Below are positions 1 through 5,574 of a stretch of 5,574 nucleotides of DNA, piece by piece (position 1 is the first letter of the stretch; the number at the start of each line of letters is the position of its first letter). The notes under the pieces were generated by a model, which did not search any database, was not told the DNA's origin, and worked only from the letters and a program-made list of their open reading frames with translations. The position numbers were made by a program, and so were the translations under genes. This DNA comes from an uncultured Collinsella sp. GTDB lineage: Bacteria > Actinomycetota > Coriobacteriia > Coriobacteriales > Coriobacteriaceae. Location: positions 1 to 5,574 of the forward strand of contig USHS01000108.1 in assembly GCA_900554585.1 (NCBI GenBank), in the 5' to 3' direction.

Positions 1-19
1 TCTTCCGGTTGCCCCCGTC

Positions 20-86
20 AGTTGCGGTGAAATAGTTCTTGTTTGAAGGATTGAAGCGCTAAAACAGGAACTATTTCACCGCAACT
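20..86. repeat. Near-perfect 25-bp inverted repeat (long hairpin) downstream of copZ
   Basis: The arm agttgcggtgaaatagttc (20-38) is an exact reverse complement of 68-86. After one T/G position (39/67) the pairing continues with tgttt (40-44) against aaaca (62-66). This gives a 25-position stem around a 17-nt loop (45-61). It lies 26 nt beyond the copZ stop codon. Read from copZ (minus strand), the sequence after the stem is C/G/A-rich with no T-run, so it does not look like a standard intrinsic terminator. The one imperfect pair would be a U·G wobble in plus-strand RNA but a C/A mismatch in minus-strand RNA. It could be a dispersed palindromic repeat, a MITE-like remnant, or a factor-dependent 3' end protecting the copAZ mRNA. 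The structure is plain in the sequence; the role is unknown. Confidence 0.85.
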
Positions 87-112
87 TCTGAGGATTGAGT
101 AGGCAGCGCCTG

Positions 113-334
113 CTACGCGGCGGTCACGGACAGGGCGTGGAACTTTTCGCCTGCGGCCTCGACGGCGGCGGCGAGCTGCTCGGCGGTCACGGTGTCGGCG
201 CACTCCACCTGGACGGTCTGGGTCTCGTGATCGGCGTCGGCGTCGGTCACGCCGGCAACGTTGAGCAGTGCCGTCTCGACAGTAGCGTCGCAGTGGCCGC
301 ACATGAGGCCGGAAGTCTTGATTGTGTAACGCAT
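113..334 (-). CDS. copZ: CopZ-like copper chaperone (heavy-metal-associated domain protein)
   Basis: A 73-residue protein made of a single heavy-metal-associated (HMA) domain, the usual size for bacterial CopZ/Atx1-type cytosolic Cu(I) chaperones. The metal site is GLMCGHC at residues 9-15, with Cys12 and Cys15 as the expected Cu(I) ligands. The common form is GMTCxxC; here the Met directly precedes the first Cys. The rest fits the short beta-alpha-beta-beta-alpha-beta ferredoxin-like fold: helix at about 15-26, acidic turn DADADHET at 31-38, second helix at about 51-62. An additional Cys45 is present. The ATG at 334 is chosen because AAGGAG lies 7 nt upstream. The gene follows copA on the same strand after a 152-bp gap that holds a large hairpin, so it is probably co-transcribed from the copA operator. 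A GATAAT -10-like hexamer (358-363) lies before it, but without a convincing -35. It probably passes Cu(I) to the CopA N-terminal domain. A chaperone for another soft metal cannot be excluded, but the adjacent CopA makes copper most likely. Confidence 0.88.
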   Translation of the reverse strand: MRYTIKTSGLMCGHCDATVETALLNVAGVTDADADHETQTVQVECADTVTAEQLAAAVEAAGEKFHALSVTAA

Positions 335-341
335 GGGTGTA

Positions 342-347
342 CTCCTT
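342..347 (-). promoter_or_regulatory. Shine-Dalgarno site of copZ
   Basis: On the minus strand AAGGAG lies 7 nt before the ATG at 334. This good match and spacing fixes the chaperone start and shows that the gene has its own translation initiation signal rather than being coupled to copA. Confidence 0.8.
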
Positions 348-396
348 ATCGATTGAGATTATCTGACAGTTTAGTCGTGAACAGCGTCATCTTAAA

Positions 397-496
397 GGCG
401 CGCTGAGGTGACCGAGATTGCCCCGAAAGAGGAGCGAAGCGTACTTGGGTACGCGAGCGACGGTTTGAGGGGCAAGGTCGGGTGCTTCAGCGCGCC
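397..496. repeat. 100-bp imperfect hairpin element spanning the copA stop codon and the copA-copZ gap
   Basis: Paired segments lie in one common register: ggcgcgctga 397-406 with 487-496 (10 bp), ccga 412-415 with 478-481, ttgcccc 418-424 with 469-475 (7 bp), and gcgtac 439-444 with 449-454 (6 bp, loop ttgg). Positions 407, 409 and 410 face 486, 484 and 483 as G/T or T/G, so plus-strand RNA could continue the outer helix through wobbles, while minus-strand RNA would have C/A mismatches there. The outer right arm covers the last codons and the TGA stop of copA. No T-run follows on either side. Possible roles are a dispersed palindromic repeat, an mRNA processing or stability hairpin setting the copA:copZ ratio, or a structured antisense RNA. 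The geometry is seen directly; the function is open. Confidence 0.8.
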
Positions 497-2829
497 GTCT
501 TAGGCTGAAAGGATTTCAGGCGCAGGGCATTGGACACGACGCACACGCTCGACAGGCTCATGGCCGCGGCGCCAAACATCGGCGAGAGCTGCCATCCGGT
601 GAGCGGGAAGAACACGCCCGCCGCCAGCGGAATGCCGATGCCGTTGTAGAACAGCGCCCAGAACAGGTCCTGCTTGATGTTGCGAATCGTGGCGCGCGAA
701 AGCTCGATGGCGCGGGCGACGTCCATGAGGTCGCTGCGCATGAGTACCACATCTGCCCCCTCCTTGGCGATGTCCGCGCCGGTGCCGATGGCAAGGCCCA
801 CGTCGGCGCGCGCCAGGGCGGGGGAGTCGTTGATGCCGTCGCCCACCATGGCGACCTTGCCGCCCGCGTCCTGCAGCTCGCGCACGTGGCGTTCCTTGTC
901 GGCGGGGAGGACGTCGGCGATGACCTGTTCGCTGTTCAGTCCCACGCGGCGGGCGATTGCTTCGGTCGTCACACGGTTGTCGCCGGTGAGCATGCGCACG
1001 TCGACGCCGAGCTTGCGGAGCGCGGCGATGGCCTCGGCGCTCGTCTCCTTGACCTCGTCAGCCACGGCAATGGTGCCGGCAAGCTCGCCGTTCTTGGCAA
1101 AGAACAGCGGCGTCTTGCCTTCGGCGGCAAATTGCTCGGCAAGACCCGCGGGCACGGTAACGCCCAACTCGTTCATCAGACGCACGTTACCAGCGGCAAT
1201 GGCGTTTTGCCCTTCGCGCGCCGTAACGCCTCGTCCGGGCACGGCCGCAAAGTCCTCGACCATGCGCGCGACGATCCCGCGTGTCTCGCACTCGGCCATA
1301 ATCGCCTCGGCCAGCGGGTGCTCGCTCTGGCGTTCCAGCGCGGCGGCCAGCTTGAGCAGCGCCTTTTCGCTCATGGCGGGCGAGCCGTCAGTGCGCGTGG
1401 CTACTACGATATCGGTCACGGCAGGCTTGCCGCGGGTGACCGTGCCCGTCTTATCGAGCACCACGGTGCCTACGCTGCGCAGATTCTCCAGCGCCTCGGC
1501 GCTCTTGAACAGAATGCCCATCTCGGCGCCCTTGCCGGTGCCGACCATAATGGCGACGGGCGTGGCCAGGCCCAGCGCGCACGGGCAGCTGATCACCAGC
1601 ACGGCGACGGCGGAGGTGAGCGCCTCATTCACGTTGCTGGTCAGTGCCATCCACACCACAAAGGTCACGGCCGAGATCACGAATACCACGGGCACGAACA
1701 CGCCGGCGACCTTGTCGGCCATGCGGGCGATGGGCGCCTTGGTGGCGTTGGCGTCCTCGACGAGTTGGATAATCTTGGCGAGCGACGTGTCAGCGCCCAC
1801 ACGCGTGGCGCGGAAGGTAAACGAGCCCGTGCGGTTGACGGTGGCGGCGTTGACGGTGTCGCCGGCGGTCTTCTCCACGGGGATGGACTCGCCGGTCAGC
1901 GCGCTCTCGTCCACGGCCGAGCTGCCCTCGAGCACCACGCCATCGACAGGGATGGACTCTCCGGGGCGCACGCGCAGGACCTGGCCGGGAAGGATACTGT
2001 CGACGTCGACGGTGGCCTCGCTGCCGTCCTCTGCCACGACGGTCGCGGTCTTGGGCGCCAGGTCGATCAGCGCCTCGATGGCGCCGCCGGTCTTGGATTT
2101 GCTGCGTGTCTCGAGATATTTGCCCACGGTGACCAGCGACAGAATCGTGCCGGCGCTCTCAAAATACAGGTTGTCCATGCTCGTCATCATGGCCTCGTGC
2201 ACCTGACCTGTGGCCAGCTGGTCGGCCATGATGAACATGGCGTAGAGCGACCAGGCGATGGAGGCGGTGGCGCCCACGGCGATGAGGGCGTCCATGGTGG
2301 GTGCGCCGTGCGCGAGTGATTTAAACCCGTTGATAAAGTACGCGTCGTTGACATAGACGATGGGAATGAGCAGGACGAGCTCAGTGAGGGCGAGCGTCAT
2401 GCTGTGGGTATGGTCGGTGAAGACACCAGGCAGCGGCCAACCAAGCATGTGCCCCATGCCTATGTAGAACAGTGGGATGAGGAATACGATCGAGATGATG
2501 AGGCGGGTGCGCATGGCAGAGGCGGTGGCCTCCAGCTTTTTGGTTGGCGACTCCATGTGAGCGGCGCCGGACCTGGCTTGCGTGCTGCCGTTTGAGCCGG
2601 CGGCACCGGTGCCCGCATCGACGGGCGAGGCCGAGTAGCCGGCACGGTCGACGGCGGTGCAGATATCGTCGGGGGAGACCTGCGCGGGGTCATAGTCGAC
2701 CATCATGGAACCGGCGAGCAGGTTGACCGCGACGCTCTCGACGCCGTCGAGCTTGCTCACGGCGCGGTCCACATGCGCCTGGCAGGCGGCGCATGTCATG
2801 CCGCCCACGTCGAACTTATCTTGAGCCAT
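487..2829 (-). CDS. copA: Cu(+)-exporting P1B-type ATPase CopA
   Basis: A 780-residue inner-membrane pump that uses ATP to move Cu(I) out of the cytoplasm. An N-terminal HMA domain (about 4-67) carries GMTCAAC at 10-16, with Cys13 and Cys16 as ligands. A polar Gly/Ser/Ala linker (about 68-100) follows. Eight hydrophobic segments can be seen near 108-125, 144-162, 181-202, 222-238, 375-395, 401-425, 719-742 and 748-767. Catalytic motifs: TGES 312-315 (actuator domain), CPC 415-417 (transmembrane metal site), DKTGT 459-463 with phosphorylated Asp459, SEHP 502-505 (nucleotide-binding His504), TGDN 615-618 and GDGIND 663-668. YN at 728-729 and MSLSS at 757-761 complete the pattern diagnostic of the Cu(I) subgroup (P1B-1). 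Nothing essential is missing, and the length is normal for a one-HMA CopA. His and Met residues between the first two membrane segments (127-128, 140-144) might bind copper on the outer face. The ATG at 2829 is supported by AAGGAG 5 nt upstream. It is probably induced by copper through the CsoR-type operator upstream and transcribed with copZ. Silver is a plausible second substrate. Confidence 0.97.
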   Translation of the reverse strand: MAQDKFDVGGMTCAACQAHVDRAVSKLDGVESVAVNLLAGSMMVDYDPAQVSPDDICTAVDRAGYSASPVDAGTGAAGSNGSTQARSGAAHMESPTKKLEATASAMRTRLIISIVFLIPLFYIGMGHMLGWPLPGVFTDHTHSMTLALTELVLLIPIVYVNDAYFINGFKSLAHGAPTMDALIAVGATASIAWSLYAMFIMADQLATGQVHEAMMTSMDNLYFESAGTILSLVTVGKYLETRSKSKTGGAIEALIDLAPKTATVVAEDGSEATVDVDSILPGQVLRVRPGESIPVDGVVLEGSSAVDESALTGESIPVEKTAGDTVNAATVNRTGSFTFRATRVGADTSLAKIIQLVEDANATKAPIARMADKVAGVFVPVVFVISAVTFVVWMALTSNVNEALTSAVAVLVISCPCALGLATPVAIMVGTGKGAEMGILFKSAEALENLRSVGTVVLDKTGTVTRGKPAVTDIVVATRTDGSPAMSEKALLKLAAALERQSEHPLAEAIMAECETRGIVARMVEDFAAVPGRGVTAREGQNAIAAGNVRLMNELGVTVPAGLAEQFAAEGKTPLFFAKNGELAGTIAVADEVKETSAEAIAALRKLGVDVRMLTGDNRVTTEAIARRVGLNSEQVIADVLPADKERHVRELQDAGGKVAMVGDGINDSPALARADVGLAIGTGADIAKEGADVVLMRSDLMDVARAIELSRATIRNIKQDLFWALFYNGIGIPLAAGVFFPLTGWQLSPMFGAAAMSLSSVCVVSNALRLKSFQPKTAR

Positions 2830-2834
2830 GGCTT

Positions 2835-2840
2835 CTCCTT
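2835..2840 (-). promoter_or_regulatory. Shine-Dalgarno site of copA
   Basis: On the minus strand AAGGAG, inside AAAGGAGA, lies 5 nt before the ATG at 2829. It supports the full-length start that includes the complete HMA domain. Confidence 0.85.
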
Positions 2841-2875
2841 TCCGTGGTTCGGTGTTGGAATTGTTAACCTGCCGA

Positions 2876-2910
2876 TACTATACACCCATACCCCCTGGGG
2901 GTGTATAGTA
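2876..2910. promoter_or_regulatory. Palindromic copper operator (CsoR-type) of copA
   Basis: Two nested dyads are visible. The outer arms tactatacaccc (2876-2887) and its exact reverse complement (2899-2910) are separated by 11 nt. Inside, accccc (2890-2895) and gggggt (2897-2902) form a second perfect dyad around a single T. A C-tract/G-tract core flanked by TA-rich ends is the known style of CsoR-family operators in front of copA and copZ genes. It does not match the CopY cop box (TACAnnTGTA), nor does it look like a typical CueR site. It lies about 47 bp upstream of the copA start codon and overlaps the likely promoter, consistent with repression relieved by Cu(I). No regulator gene is in the window, so the assignment to CsoR is inferred from motif style and the neighbouring gene. 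Confidence 0.8.
2877..2905 (-). promoter_or_regulatory. Possible copA promoter embedded in the operator
   Basis: On the minus strand TATAGT (2882-2877) is a good -10 hexamer. At 17-bp spacing the -35 would be TACACC (2905-2900), which matches TTGACA at only three positions. Transcription would start near 2870, giving a leader of about 40 nt. The G/C core of the operator would fall in the spacer, explaining repression. The weak -35 keeps this tentative. Because the outer dyad is symmetrical, a TATAGT also exists on the plus strand (2904-2909). Confidence 0.45.
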
Positions 2911-2932
2911 CAGAAATAATATATGAGATTTC

Positions 2933-2995
2933 GTTACAGATGAGGATGGATGATTGGCCGATGGACCGTCCCAACCAATCATCTCAATCTGTAAC
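2933..2995. repeat. Inverted repeat A:B (gttacagat ... atctgtaac)
   Basis: Segment A pairs with segment B in two blocks: gttacagat 2933-2941 with 2987-2995 (9 bp) and atgattgg 2950-2957 with 2975-2982 (8 bp). An asymmetric internal loop (8 nt against 4 nt) separates them, and the terminal loop is 17 nt. The B segment is also a partner in a second, competing inverted repeat. This may be a pair of operator half-sites, a dispersed repeat, or, if transcribed towards the helicase, part of a switching leader. Confidence 0.7.
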
Positions 2996-3036
2996 ATCTA
3001 GCAGGGAAAATGACCTCTAACTGTTACAGATTGAGA
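2982..3036. repeat. Perfect 15-bp inverted repeat B:C sharing the B arm
   Basis: The arm tctcaatctgtaaca (2982-2996) is the exact reverse complement of tgttacagattgaga (3022-3036), with a 25-nt spacer. The first arm overlaps the right arm of the A:B repeat, so the A:B and B:C pairings exclude each other. A fourth related stretch, tcatctgt (3069-3076), is complementary to acagatga (2936-2943) in A. The clustering of the same core in both orientations argues against chance. Whether it works as DNA (protein sites) or RNA (alternative folds) cannot be told from the sequence. Confidence 0.75.
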
Positions 3037-3104
3037 CAATCGGTCCGGACCCGCCTCATCCGCCCCGTCATCTGTGGTTTACGTGGGGGCATGCGAAGCA
3101 CGGG

Positions 3105-3110
3105 TATACT
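3105..3110 (+). promoter_or_regulatory. Possible -10 box (TATACT) for the helicase gene
   Basis: TATACT differs from the TATAAT consensus at one position and lies about 200 bp before the helicase start codon. No good -35 is found at 16-18 bp spacing; TTTACG (3078-3083) is too far, at 21 bp. If real, the mRNA would carry an untranslated leader of nearly 200 nt. Confidence 0.4.
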
Positions 3111-3189
3111 AACCGGCGGCGAATCTGCTCCATCGCTTAGAGCTGCTGCGTCTGGACGGCGCGTGATAGGGCTGCCAAAGCGATCGCCA

Positions 3190-3277
3190 GCGTGCTGAGC
3201 AACGTCCTCTCTGTGCGCACCCGTTTTTGTATGTATTAGCGCACTACCAAGCACGCCCGCACGGCCGCATGCCGTGC
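3190..3277 (+). other. Potentially structured leader of the helicase mRNA
   Basis: Several short perfect inverted repeats are packed before the start codon: gcgtgct 3190-3196 with agcacgc 3250-3256, gtgcgc 3213-3218 with gcgcac 3239-3244 (enclosing a T5 run at 3223-3227), and a compact 7-bp hairpin gcacggc 3259-3265 with 3271-3277 (5-nt loop), ending 17 nt before the Shine-Dalgarno site. Long structured leaders are known for some cold-inducible DEAD-box helicase genes such as E. coli csdA, so post-transcriptional control is plausible. In GC-rich DNA short stems also arise by chance. Confidence 0.4.
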
Positions 3278-3294
3278 CCATTGCGCGTGCAGAT

Positions 3295-3299
3295 AAGGA
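3295..3299 (+). promoter_or_regulatory. Shine-Dalgarno site that decides the helicase start
   Basis: AAGGA, in taaggaac, lies 10 nt before the ATG at 3310. The upstream in-frame GTG at 3274 has no purine-rich site before it and sits inside the 3259-3277 hairpin, so the ATG is preferred. Confidence 0.75.
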
Positions 3300-3309
3300 A
3301 CAACAACAT

Positions 3310-5559
3310 ATGCGTAATTCTGTATCCGACGTCACCGACGCCGAGATTCTGGACGAGACCCGCGAGACCATGACCCAGGCAGCCTTCGATGCCGCCGATG
3401 AGGCCAGTGCTGCCCAGGCCGTCGAGTCCGCTACCGAGAGCCTGCCCGCCTTTGACGAGCTGGGACTTTCCGACGAAATGCTTCGTGCCATCGAGAACCT
3501 GGGCTACACGGCGCCGACGCCCGTGCAGGCCGGTTCGATCCCCGTGGTGCTCGAGGGTCGCGACCTACTTGCCGCCGCTCAGACCGGCACCGGCAAGACG
3601 GCCGCCTTCTTGCTGCCGACCATGAACAATCTGGAACACATCGCTCCGCCCAAACCCGTGCGCGAGCGCGGCGGCCGCAACCGTCGTCGCGGCGCTAAAA
3701 AGCCCGAGGGTAACGGCCGTGGCCCCGTGATGCTCGTCATCACCCCCACGCGCGAGCTTGCCCAGCAGATCGATGAGGTCGCGAGCAAGATCGCCGACGT
3801 CACCGGCCATGTCGCCGTGACCGTCGTGGGCGGCGTGAGCTACAAGCCCCAGACCGCGGCGCTCAAGTACGGCTGCGACATTCTGGTCGCCACGCCGGGC
3901 CGTCTGGTCGATCTGATCGAGCAGGGCGCTTGCCACCTGGACGAGGTCAAGGTGCTGGTGCTGGACGAGGCCGACCGCATGCTCGACATGGGCTTTTTGC
4001 CCGCTGTTCGCCGCATTGTGCGCGAGACACCGGCCGAGCGCCAGACGCTGCTGTTCTCGGCGACCCTCGACGAGGAGGCCGTGGGCGAAATCACCGACCT
4101 GGTGAGCGACCCGGCCCGCGTGGAGATCGCGCCCGCCACGTCGACCGCCGACACCGTCGACCAGTTTGTGTTCCCGGTGTCCATTGAGGCCAAGAACAAC
4201 CTGCTGCCCGAGTTCCTCAAAAAGGAGGGCCCGGAGCGCACGATCGTCTTTATGCGCACCAAGCACCGCGCCGACAGCTGCTGCCGTCGTCTGGAGCGCA
4301 AGGGCATTAAGGCCGCCGCGATTCACGGTAACCGCAGCCAGGCCCAGCGCGAGCGTGCCCTTTCGGCCTTCCGCGACGGTACCGTCGACGTGTTGGTGGC
4401 AACCGACGTGCTTGCCCGCGGCATCGACATTAGTGACGTGCGCTACGTCGTGAACTTTGACGTGCCGGCCGAGCCGACTGACTATATCCACCGTATTGGC
4501 CGTACGGGCCGCGCCGGCGAGCTGGGCTGGGCCATCACGTTTGTGACCGAGCAGGACGTTGACGAGTTCTACGAGATCGAGAAGCTCATGGACAAGACCG
4601 CCGACATTTATGACGCCGGTGACCTGCATGTGGGTCCCAATCCGCCCGCGGTTGACCCCGAGCGCGACCCTGCGGCCTTTAAGGTGAAGAAGAAGACCAA
4701 GCGTGGCAAGTCCAAGAGCAAGAAGAAGCTTGAGCAGGCACGTCGCGACGGCAAACGCAACGGCGATGACTACGGCGATGTGGCCGGTCGTTCCAGCCGC
4801 GGTCGCGACGAGCGTCGCGGCGACGGCGAGCGTCCGAGCCGTCCCAAGCGCGGCGGCAAGACCCGCGTGCGCGAGGGCGTTCAGGCTCGCGTGGACGAGG
4901 CCGTGGAGAGCGTGGCCCGCGAGGTGGCTGCCGAGGAGCGCGGCGGTGCCGGTGCCGTCGAGCAGGCCCCGCGCGGCAACCGTGCCGAGCGTCGCGCCAA
5001 GCAGTTCCAGGGCGAGGCACATCGCCGTCGCCGCGAGGACGAGGACCGCGGTGGTCGTCGCCGTGTTGAGCGCGAGGACGAGGGCCGTGGCTCGCGTGGC
5101 GGCAAGCGTGGCTCGGGCGATCGTCGTCGTTCCGGTCGCAATGACGAGCGCGGTGGCCGTGACGAGCGTCGTGGCGGCGAGGGTCGCGGTGAGCGTGGCA
5201 CCCGCAGCGGTGAGTCCCGTGGCGGCAAGCGCTTTGAAGAGCGCGGCGGTCGTGGCGGCGAGCGTCGCGAGGGTACTCGCGGTAATGGCGGGCGCAGCGG
5301 CGCTGGGCGTTCTGGTGAGTCGCGCGATCGTCGCGATCCGCGTGCCAGCCGCGATCGTCGCGATGACTGGCGCAACTACGACGATACCCGCGAGGAGCGT
5401 CGCGGCGGCTACCGTGGTGGTCGCGGCGGCAACCAGGCCGGCTCCCGTGGCGGTCGTGCCGGCGGTCGCGATAACCGTGGCAGCTATGGCAACGGCCGTG
5501 GCGGCAAGCGCGGCGGCAGCTCCCGTCGTCCCGGTGACGGCGGCGGCAAGCGCAAGTAA
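3310..5559 (+). CDS. DEAD-box ATP-dependent RNA helicase with long RGG-rich tail
   Basis: A 749-residue protein that should unwind or remodel RNA with ATP in the cytoplasm, for example in ribosome assembly, mRNA decay or cold adaptation. After an acidic N-terminus (about 1-45) come the Q motif (Phe48 to Gln73), motif I AQTGTGKT 90-97, Ia PTRELAQ 146-152, Ib TPGR 195-198, II DEAD 219-222, III SAT 250-252, IV IVFMRTK 312-318, QxxR 344-347, V ATDVLARGIDI 364-374 and VI HRIGRTGRAG 394-403. All are intact, so an active enzyme is expected. Between motifs I and Ia an insert rich in Arg, Gly and Lys (about 117-138) is present. Past about 456 comes a Lys-rich stretch (458-473) and then a disordered Arg/Gly/Asp/Glu tail to the end, making the protein far longer than the roughly 400-residue core. 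No recognised RNA-binding fold such as the DbpA domain is seen in the tail. The ATG start is chosen over GTG 3274 for its Shine-Dalgarno site. It is divergent from copA, with no obvious functional link. Core features resemble the RhlE/CsdA group, but I cannot assign a specific ortholog. Confidence 0.95.
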   Translation: MRNSVSDVTDAEILDETRETMTQAAFDAADEASAAQAVESATESLPAFDELGLSDEMLRAIENLGYTAPTPVQAGSIPVVLEGRDLLAAAQTGTGKTAAFLLPTMNNLEHIAPPKPVRERGGRNRRRGAKKPEGNGRGPVMLVITPTRELAQQIDEVASKIADVTGHVAVTVVGGVSYKPQTAALKYGCDILVATPGRLVDLIEQGACHLDEVKVLVLDEADRMLDMGFLPAVRRIVRETPAERQTLLFSATLDEEAVGEITDLVSDPARVEIAPATSTADTVDQFVFPVSIEAKNNLLPEFLKKEGPERTIVFMRTKHRADSCCRRLERKGIKAAAIHGNRSQAQRERALSAFRDGTVDVLVATDVLARGIDISDVRYVVNFDVPAEPTDYIHRIGRTGRAGELGWAITFVTEQDVDEFYEIEKLMDKTADIYDAGDLHVGPNPPAVDPERDPAAFKVKKKTKRGKSKSKKKLEQARRDGKRNGDDYGDVAGRSSRGRDERRGDGERPSRPKRGGKTRVREGVQARVDEAVESVAREVAAEERGGAGAVEQAPRGNRAERRAKQFQGEAHRRRREDEDRGGRRRVEREDEGRGSRGGKRGSGDRRRSGRNDERGGRDERRGGEGRGERGTRSGESRGGKRFEERGGRGGERREGTRGNGGRSGAGRSGESRDRRDPRASRDRRDDWRNYDDTREERRGGYRGGRGGNQAGSRGGRAGGRDNRGSYGNGRGGKRGGSSRRPGDGGGKRK
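4675..5556 (+). repeat. Coding low-complexity region: RGG-rich helicase tail
   Basis: Residues 456-749 of the helicase form a low-complexity tail. It contains about fifteen RGG triplets, and RGGKR occurs three times (596-600, 637-641, 730-734), each encoded by the same 14-mer cgtggcggcaagcg (5095-5108, 5218-5231, 5497-5510). A 9-codon tandem unit beginning SRDRRD occurs at 671 and 680, with the 15-mer cgcgatcgtcgcgat repeated at 5323 and 5350. The first half is more charged (Lys, then Arg with Asp/Glu); the last 50 residues are mostly Gly, Arg and Ser with few acids. Such tails typically bind RNA non-specifically and can drive condensate formation. The repeats suggest growth by slippage or unequal recombination. 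Confidence 0.85.
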
Positions 5560-5574
5560 CATACGCGTCGCGCG

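Larger units (their letters stand above)
2911..3309. other. Gene-free divergent region between copA and the helicase gene
   Basis: No convincing protein gene lies here. The left part (2911-2932) is AT-rich and borders the copper operator. The stretch 2933-3076 holds inverted repeats built around GTTACAGAT, annotated separately, and a 10-bp palindrome ggtccggacc (3042-3051). A -10-like TATACT occurs at 3105-3110. The rest, 3111-3309, would be the helicase leader. I see no tRNA, no named riboswitch class and no canonical intrinsic terminator. Confidence 0.7.

Noticed and set aside
20..86. Integron attC site
   Set aside because: attC sites are imperfect hairpins with extrahelical bases and conserved GTTRRRY/RYYYAAC ends. 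This stem is nearly perfect, those ends do not match, and there is no integrase or cassette context.
99..116. Small stem (gta-gcag / ctgc-tac) at the copZ stop codon as an intrinsic terminator
   Set aside because: The stem is short with a bulge, and the downstream minus-strand sequence TCAATCCTC is not a U-run.
351..358. Shared 8-mer gattgaga before copZ and in the 3022-3036 repeat as a common regulator site
   Set aside because: One extra 8-base match in a window of this size is easily due to chance, and the longer GTTACA part of the repeat is absent near copZ.
95..406. A 103-codon plus-strand frame opposite copZ
   Set aside because: Its Gly/Val/Leu-rich sequence comes from the antisense of the HMA gene, with no ribosome binding site and no recognisable domain.
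674..2319. Two long plus-strand frames opposite copA
   Set aside because: They are low-complexity Ser/Ala/Thr- or His/Gly-rich translations with no domains, lying antisense to an intact CopA. They are shadows of its codon bias.
2876..2910. CopY cop box or CueR (MerR-family) operator
   Set aside because: There is no TACAnnTGTA element and no CueR-like dyad in a 19-20 bp promoter spacer. The C5-T-G5 core fits the CsoR style better.
2946..3198. Short plus-strand frames in the divergent intergenic region (24 codons from 2946, 62 codons from 3010)
   Set aside because: They have no properly spaced Shine-Dalgarno site and no recognisable domain, and they run through the inverted repeats. A leader peptide is conceivable but unsupported.
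3565..5562. A 665-codon open frame on the minus strand opposite the helicase gene
   Set aside because: It is Ala/Thr/Leu-rich with no recognisable domain and mirrors the Arg/Gly-rich codons of the helicase tail. Long antisense frames are expected opposite GC-rich genes, and the plus-strand frame has every DEAD-box motif.

Overview
This is a GC-rich window with actinobacterial character. The dense Arg/Ala/Gly coding, the clear Shine-Dalgarno sites, a DEAD-box helicase with a long Arg/Gly-rich tail, and hairpin-rich intergenic DNA together suggest a Coriobacteriia gut actinobacterium, perhaps Collinsella. That placement is inferred from overall style; no marker gene in the window proves it.

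Layout. The left half, on the minus strand, is a copper-efflux unit. A Cu(+)-transporting P1B-type ATPase (copA, 487-2829) is followed by a small CopZ-like metallochaperone (113-334). Upstream of copA lies a 35-bp palindromic operator with a C-tract/G-tract core (2876-2910) of the kind bound by CsoR-family copper sensors. No csoR, copY or cueR gene is in the window, so the regulator must be encoded elsewhere. The chaperone would collect cytosolic Cu(I) and hand it to the ATPase for export, and excess copper would relieve repression at the operator.

The right half, on the plus strand, is one gene: a DEAD-box RNA helicase (3310-5559) with all the core motifs and a roughly 290-residue RGG-rich disordered tail. 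It is divergent from copA. The roughly 480-bp gap between the two genes (2830-3309) holds the copper operator, a cluster of inverted repeats that can pair in two mutually exclusive ways, a TATACT -10-like box and a potentially structured leader of about 200 nt.

Two further palindromic elements sit in the copper half: an almost perfect hairpin after copZ (20-86) and a 100-bp imperfect hairpin in the copA-copZ gap that overlaps the copA stop codon (397-496). Neither has the T-run of a classical terminator. They are the least explained parts of the window and may be dispersed genomic repeats.

Overall the protein-coding content is conventional. I see no sign of a new multi-gene system. What deserves a second look is the intergenic structure.
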